From positions 1 through 12,567 of the forward strand of contig JBCCZC010000143.1 in assembly GCA_039188505.1 (NCBI GenBank): 12,567 bases of DNA. The letters run 5' to 3'. Position numbers and translations under genes: made by a program. Each line of letters starts with the position of its first letter. Within the stretch, counting starts at the first letter, position 1. The notes below the pieces were generated by a model. The model searched no databases, was not told where the DNA came from, and worked only from the letters and a program-made list of their open reading frames with translations. Below are positions 7,501-12,567 of the stretch, in pieces. Source of the DNA: JBCCZC01 sp039188505. GTDB lineage: Bacteria; Pseudomonadota; Gammaproteobacteria; Xanthomonadales; SZUA-38.

Positions 7501-8036
7501 TCGTCGCCCGCAACTACGATCGCGAGGACGTCGTCCGTTGCGAGGCCTCGGTCGGAATCCGGCTGGTGCGCGATGGCCTGAAGCACCTCGCCGGCTGCCG
7601 GATCGAACTCGATCACGCCCCGATTGGTCGCGAGCCAGAGATCGCCCTCGCCATCCGCCGCAATCTGACGGACGTAGGTGTCCCGGAGGTAGGTGGCGAA
7701 GTCGTCCGTGGCGGGTCGATAGTGGCTCAGTCCGCCCTCGGTTCCGATCCAGAGCCGCCCGGCCGGGTCGGTGAAGACGTCGCGGACATAGTCATCCGCG
7801 AGGCTCGTGGGGTCCTTGCTGTCATGCCGATAGCTGTGGAAACGGTAGCCGTCAAAGCGATTCACGCCGAAGGCGGTGCCGAACCAGACGAAGCCGTCGG
7901 GGCCCTTCGCGACGCCGTTGATGTAGGCGCTGCTCAGCCCCTCATCGACCCCGTAGGAAACGAAGCGCAGCGATGGCTGAGCCCGCAGGCTCGTCGCCAC
8001 CAGGAGCAGGATCAAGAGGTGAAGGAGACGGGTCAT
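4503..8036 (-). CDS. Sensor histidine kinase with 14-blade periplasmic propeller
   Basis: An 1177-residue membrane kinase. Domains in order: signal peptide (1-19, cut after RA); 14 propeller repeats between about residues 48 and 655, each with a W-[IVFL]-[GAS]-[TS]-x-x-G core (for example WFGT at 51, WIGT at 96, WIGS at 366, WVGT at 556), enough for two seven-bladed propellers; a Y_Y_Y immunoglobulin-like domain (about 695-780); one membrane helix (about 787-807); a coiled coil (810-855); HisKA with MIVHDLKNPLNAI (phospho-His867); and HATPase_c with N-box FLTNAIKF (Asn973), DDGEGI (1002-1007) and GSTGLGLS (1031-1038). It should sense a periplasmic ligand and phosphorylate the adjacent receiver. 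It resembles Bacteroidetes hybrid systems but lacks their fused receiver and AraC output. After the kinase come about 105 further residues, largely helical, with no family I recognise. The ribosome site is weak; the gene starts 24 bases after argG. The ligand is unknown. Confidence 0.93.
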   Translation of the reverse strand: MTRLLHLLILLLVATSLRAQPSLRFVSYGVDEGLSSAYINGVAKGPDGFVWFGTAFGVNRFDGYRFHSYRHDSKDPTSLADDYVRDVFTDPAGRLWIGTEGGLSHYRPATDDFATYLRDTYVRQIAADGEGDLWLATNRGVIEFDPAAGEVLQAIAHQPDSDRGLATDDVLAIVVAGDEVWIGSNRGGLARLSTRDGEIVRYRAGDGAGALSNDSVLSLHADRQGELWIGTAAGLNRYDRERDGFSQLSVEGGNIATNVIFAIAEDDRGALWFGSYGGLNRYDRAARRGQLLRHDSADRSSIPGDRIRSLFIDDEGLLWVATTAGVGQHDLDSGAFGHFRNRAGVPDSLSSSYVWSILSDSRERLWIGSQGGLDLFDLASGRSARHYAHDSEDPASLRRNVVHAVYEDRGQRIWVATDGGGLSRLNDDEAGFTHFRHDPDDPRSLSDDQVKSVFEDSAGTLWVGTVRGGANRRQPDGTFTHYRPITDDERSLPHDNVYAFAEDSQRRLWIATRDGLARHVPATDDFLRFQNRPDDPTSLSNSIVLSLLVDRQDRLWVGTRGGLNRWREEDGAFDRWQTAQGLADDTVYALEQATDGSLWLSTNAGLSRFDPETGRFENFVAADGLQSKEFNSGASTIDRDGMLYFGGPAGFNAFRPDELVRRSVPTPIVLTDFLLFNRSVPWGSGSRLTAPPAQLRTLRLGPEDAIFAFEFSALGFRQPERSRFRYRLLGLNDDWLETTAEDRKAVYTNVPHGTYEFQVTAANAAGRWEESPLSLALIVDPPWWLTWWMKTVYWIVGIGAPVAFYLMRLSTYRRRQRELEEQVALRTEQVVSQRDQIEGQAQELRVANERLLELDEFKQDMTGMIVHDLKNPLNAILSGLDHSVADSDRSVLRKSARQMLYLVMNILDVQKFETAAMTPDRQASSLHALAKRAIDQVSFLRGGRTIENHLSPRDLVLVDPEVLDRVLVNFLTNAIKFTGDAGRIMLRQGATAHGRVRVEIIDDGEGIAAADQAKVFDRFAQASARNSGRTGSTGLGLSYCRLAIEAHGGEIGVTSELGRGTTFFFTLATAPYGEIVNAHEATVEPPAVPAIALPEANRALFLERVDGLASTPAYRVTELNRRLDEIEQEFGAPIAAWLNGVRDALAAADEARFARRLQEAKELVSMGDAGVPKDGQP

Positions 8037-8060
8037 CCGCGCACGATGCCGGCCGGGAAT

Positions 8061-9296
<1,236 letters not shown>

Positions 9297-9415
9297 GATG
9301 GTGGGCTCGGGTTGGCTTCGAGGGGAGAGAGTAAAGCCACGGCCTTGGCGAGAGAAGCACCGCGGTGCCTCGGCATCGAGCCGATGCCCGGCGTGATCCC
9401 GCGCGAGGTACCGAT

Positions 9416-9435
9416 CGCCGCCGCCGACGGCGGCG
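9416..9435 (-). terminator. GC hairpin directly after the cytochrome gene
   Basis: Perfect 8-base arms CGCCGCCG (9416-9423) and CGGCGGCG (9428-9435) with loop CCGA begin one base after the stop codon of the multiheme cytochrome gene. No T-run follows, so termination would be incomplete or factor-assisted. The remaining bases up to the argG start at 9296 contain no clear promoter. Confidence 0.45.
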
Positions 9436-12400
9436 TCAATCGCGCTGCTGGGCCAACAGTTGCGCTGCAGCCGGCGGGCCGCACGGCTGGCCGGACGCGT
9501 CCCGGCAGTCCCTCGCCAGGAGCACCTTCCAGTTCTCGATGGGCGTGGAGGCGTCCGTGTTCAGGTGGCTCGTCAGGTAGTACAGCCGCTTGATCTCGTT
9601 GTCGCGGCCGGGCCCGACGGGCGCGTCGTTGAAGCGCTGCTGGAGGTAGAACGGCGGGATGGACTGGTTGTAGAGCCGCACCGTGACCCGTTCGATGGCG
9701 GCGACCTGCGCGGGCGTGAGCTCGAACTCGTAGCGAAGGTGGTCCGCGCCGGTCCTGTCGGGATTGCTGTAGTCCGGGTCCTCGAAGGAGGGAAGCCCGC
9801 GAAGCTCCTCGGCAAGCAGCTGGATGTAGGGCGACGCATTCCCGGCGTAGAAGGCCACGTCGAAGCCCTCTGGACGCAGCCGATTGTCCTTGACGGTGTG
9901 GGCGCGTCGCAGGAAGGACGTCGTGAGAATGCCGTCCGAATCCTTGATCAGCTCCTGATAGATCTGCACCTGATCACCCGCGGTGATCGTCTCGTAGTGC
10001 GGCTGGAACGCGGTCGAGTCGTCGGCGCCGTACTCCGTGTCGAGCACGCGATCCGAAGTGCCGTCGAGGATCACGCCCAGGCCGTTGGTGCGGCCGGACG
10101 CCCAGAGCAGGCCGTCCCGGCCTTCGACGACGAACTCCAGGAAGACCCGCCGGAAACCCACGCCCGATGGCAGGTAGTGCCCCGCCCGGTTGAGGACGCG
10201 CACGTCCGCGACGACCCGACCCGAAGGATCCAAATCGAGCTGCAGAATCGAAAGCTCGGCCGTTTCCTCCGTGGCCATCGCCGTCATCGACTCCGCGGCC
10301 GTCACGAGCGCGGGCTGGGTGCTGGGCTCGATCGAGCCGGCGTAGTCGATCTGGCGGATACCGAGGATAACGGGGAACTGCTGGAACATCTGGTTGAGGA
10401 ACAGGTTCAGCCCGTGCAGCGCGTGGCGTCCGTACTCCTTGCGCGGCGTCAGCGTGATCTCGGGGTCCGGCAGGCGGTTGTCCGTCGGTGCGAACTCGTT
10501 GCTCTCGATATTCGCGATCTCGATCGGCGTCACCGGTTCCCCGCCGAATTCGTGCGGCAGGTGGCAGTCCTGGCAGGACTCGAAGCTCCCCGCCTGGGCG
10601 AACTTGCTGTTCTGCCATTCGAGGCCGGTCGTCTGCTCGTAGCTATGGGTCAACGCCTGGCCGTCGATCGTCCCCACGACGATGGGCTGTCCCTGGTTGC
10701 TGAGCACCGGCAGCAGGATGTTGTGGCATGTCGAGCAGAGCGCGGAATCCTTGATCTGGGCCCCGTGCTTCGGCGTGGTGCCGAGCGCGTGCTGCATGGG
10801 CTTCTCGACCACGTCCTCATAGGGGCCGTAGAACTCGTCATTGGGGCCGGTCGGGAAGTTGCCGGTGAACCGGTTCTCGCTGTCCAGATCGTCGTCGCTG
10901 ATGTGATGGCAGACCGTGCAGGAAATCCCGTCGCGCGCCAGATCGCCGTAGCGCGCGGGTTGGTTGCCGTCGTTCTGCCAGCGGGTGACCTGGCTCAGGC
11001 GGAACGGGTCGCCGAAGGGAACGTCCGCCGGCGGGTCGACGAACAGGTCCTTGCATTCGGCGTCCGAGCGTTCGGTGTCCATGGAGAACGTTCTCTGGCC
11101 CATCACCCCGTGGCAATGCAGGCAGGTGTTCTCGATGCAGGCCGTCAGCTCGGGAAGATTGTTCGTCTCGCTCTGCAGCTGGGAGAAGAAGATCGGGTCG
11201 CGCCCAGCGAGCCCCATGGGCGAAGCGCGCCACTCCGCGTAGGGCGAGACATTGATGTCGATCCCCTCGGCACCGGGCTTCGGAATCAACATGTTCGGGG
11301 TGCCGGCGTTCGAAATGGTCGCGTCGTGGCAGCCCATGCACTGGTCCGAGGTGAGGAAGGGCCCAGGATCATCCCCCGGCTTCGCGACCTGGTGGTCCCA
11401 GGTTTCTGCCGGAAGACGCAGGTCGAGCGCATCCGCGTAGTGATGCGGCCCGAGGTCGCCGAAGAACGACGCGAACGCTGGCGCGGGGGCCTCGAGCGGA
11501 TGGGAGAACCCCCAGTCGGGCTTGGCGGCCATCGTGGGATCGGGCGCCTCATGTTCGGTGCCCGCCGTCCGCCGGTCCACGGCATCCAGGGTGTCCGGCC
11601 GGTAGTGCCGGTACTGCAGACCTTCGCCGATCACGTTGGACAGGGTCGAGAACGTGGATCCCGAAACGGCGGAGGCGTGGCAGTTGATGCACAGCCCGCC
11701 GAACAGGCTGTAGGGCGTGACCACGCCTGCGAGGTGATCGAACTGACCGAACAGATCGCCCGTCGGGAACCAGTTGGGATTGCGCTCCCGCGGGTCCTGG
11801 GTGAAGTAGTCCCTGCTGGTCACCGCCGTCCGATCGAGTATGGGCGGATTGCCACCGGCGACGCTGGCCGACGGGTTGGCCCAGTACCAGCCGTCGGCGC
11901 TCGTTTCCTGCGAGCGGACCATCACGGTCCAGGAGGTCGGGTCGATCTCGGCCGGATCCTTGTCGATCCGCATGCATTCCTGCGCGGGCTCGATGCCGAG
12001 CGACGCGTCGATATCGTGCATTTCCTTGACGATCATCGCCCCGTCGGGGATGCCCCCCTGACGATCGTTGCACAGCCAGTCCACGATCTCCGGTGAGTAC
12101 CAGACACGCACGGCGGGATGGACGCCGAAGCTCTTGCCGTTGCCGAGTTCACCCACGTACGGGCCGGTCAGACGCCAGCGGCTGTCGCCGACCCAGCCGA
12201 GCGAGCGGTACTCGTGGTTGCGCAGGAACTGCTGCAGCGCGGCGTCGTAGGCGTTCTTGGCGGCGAGATCGTCACTCGTGACCGGCATCGTCAGCGACGC
12301 GGCTTGACCGCGATCGGGATTCGCCGAGCACCAGGCGCGGATCTCCTGCTCCGGCACCTGGTTTTCTGCGCACACCCAGGACGCCGGATCGTCAGCCGGG

Positions 12401-12525
12401 AACGGCGGCAATGCCGCGGGCGGCGCCGTCTGACGAGAACAGCTCAGCAACAGCACGCAGGCGGTGGCCGTGGCCGCCGATCGGACGAGTCGTACGCGAA
12501 GGTCGAACATGATGCCCCCAAACAT
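9436..12525 (-). CDS. Multiheme c-type cytochrome lipoprotein with P460-like domain
   Basis: A 1029-residue exported protein. The N-terminus has a lipobox LLSC (Cys29, followed by Ser), predicting a lipoprotein sent to the outer membrane. Residues about 85-290 look like a cytochrome P460/c'-beta domain: VWYSPEIVDWL, GAMIVKEMH, SWTVMVRSQ, DGWYWA, closed by the first heme site CINCH (279-283). Five more CxxCH sites follow: CMGCH (396), CLHCH (468), CTVCH (536), CSTCH (597), CQDCH (651), giving six predicted c-hemes. The C-terminal third (about 755-1000) has no heme site; it contains NRAGHYLPSGVGFRR, typical of beta-sandwich tails of other multiheme cytochromes. Role: periplasmic electron transfer or redox chemistry on a small substrate; which one cannot be told. 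It stands alone upstream of argG, with no maturation gene nearby. An in-frame ATG at 12510 (Met6, GGGGG upstream) is a serious alternative start. Confidence 0.88.
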   Translation of the reverse strand: MFGGIMFDLRVRLVRSAATATACVLLLSCSRQTAPPAALPPFPADDPASWVCAENQVPEQEIRAWCSANPDRGQAASLTMPVTSDDLAAKNAYDAALQQFLRNHEYRSLGWVGDSRWRLTGPYVGELGNGKSFGVHPAVRVWYSPEIVDWLCNDRQGGIPDGAMIVKEMHDIDASLGIEPAQECMRIDKDPAEIDPTSWTVMVRSQETSADGWYWANPSASVAGGNPPILDRTAVTSRDYFTQDPRERNPNWFPTGDLFGQFDHLAGVVTPYSLFGGLCINCHASAVSGSTFSTLSNVIGEGLQYRHYRPDTLDAVDRRTAGTEHEAPDPTMAAKPDWGFSHPLEAPAPAFASFFGDLGPHHYADALDLRLPAETWDHQVAKPGDDPGPFLTSDQCMGCHDATISNAGTPNMLIPKPGAEGIDINVSPYAEWRASPMGLAGRDPIFFSQLQSETNNLPELTACIENTCLHCHGVMGQRTFSMDTERSDAECKDLFVDPPADVPFGDPFRLSQVTRWQNDGNQPARYGDLARDGISCTVCHHISDDDLDSENRFTGNFPTGPNDEFYGPYEDVVEKPMQHALGTTPKHGAQIKDSALCSTCHNILLPVLSNQGQPIVVGTIDGQALTHSYEQTTGLEWQNSKFAQAGSFESCQDCHLPHEFGGEPVTPIEIANIESNEFAPTDNRLPDPEITLTPRKEYGRHALHGLNLFLNQMFQQFPVILGIRQIDYAGSIEPSTQPALVTAAESMTAMATEETAELSILQLDLDPSGRVVADVRVLNRAGHYLPSGVGFRRVFLEFVVEGRDGLLWASGRTNGLGVILDGTSDRVLDTEYGADDSTAFQPHYETITAGDQVQIYQELIKDSDGILTTSFLRRAHTVKDNRLRPEGFDVAFYAGNASPYIQLLAEELRGLPSFEDPDYSNPDRTGADHLRYEFELTPAQVAAIERVTVRLYNQSIPPFYLQQRFNDAPVGPGRDNEIKRLYYLTSHLNTDASTPIENWKVLLARDCRDASGQPCGPPAAAQLLAQQRD

Positions 12526-12540
12526 CCTGCTGCCTTTCGG

Positions 12541-12546
12541 AGTATA
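12541..12546 (-). promoter_or_regulatory. -10 element of the cytochrome gene
   Basis: Minus-strand TATACT (5 of 6 to consensus) lies 15 bases upstream of the first ATG; the -35 falls at or beyond the window edge. A start near 12534 would leave only about 8 bases before the ATG at 12525 but about 24 before the ATG at 12510, which favours the second start. Confidence 0.45.
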
Positions 12547-12567
12547 AGCAAATAAAGCTGTCGGTGA

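Noticed and set aside
6075..7889. Regular spacing of similar motifs in DNA, considered as a repeat array
   Set aside because: It is explained by the 14 diverged propeller blades encoded by the kinase gene.
9460..12096. 878-codon open frame on the plus strand opposite the cytochrome gene
   Set aside because: The minus-strand product has a lipobox and six CxxCH sites, whereas the plus-strand translation is a low-complexity Arg/Val/Gly/Asp-rich text with no domain. Long antisense frames are expected in GC-rich genes.

Overview
The window is GC-rich bacterial DNA with long, tightly packed genes. RNase R, a Leu(CAG) tRNA with encoded CCA, argininosuccinate synthase and a periplasmic-propeller sensor kinase paired with a diguanylate cyclase together suggest a Gammaproteobacterium, perhaps near the Xanthomonadales/Wenzhouxiangella group. 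That placement is inference from gene content, not from a search. Every protein gene is on the minus strand. The only plus-strand gene is the tRNA.

Right to left, in the direction of transcription: a large outer-membrane-type lipoprotein (12525-9436) combines a P460-like cytochrome domain with five further c-type heme sites. argG (9296-8061) follows. Twenty-four bases downstream lies a 1177-residue sensor histidine kinase (8036-4503) with a 14-blade periplasmic propeller. It overlaps by four bases a receiver-GGDEF response regulator (4506-3571). After a 161-base gap comes an exported SxxK serine hydrolase (3409-2090). The kinase and regulator form a complete two-component unit whose predicted output is cyclic di-GMP.

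The region 2089-1558 is non-coding. It holds the tRNA-Leu gene with its promoter and a strong, probably bidirectional terminator. The 3' end of the tRNA, the terminator and about 110 bases of flank are then repeated in tandem (units of 183 and 181 bases, plus a stub). The copies are degenerate, but each restarts with the tRNA 3' end. This resembles the tandem repeats of the E. coli tyrT locus and is the most unusual structure in the window.

The left part has a 0.5 kb stretch with no convincing gene (1073-1557), a PH-domain protein like Bacillus YvbH (1072-458), a GC-rich hairpin, and the first 113 codons of rnr (340-1), which runs off the left edge. The long plus-strand open frames are antisense shadows of the GC-rich genes.
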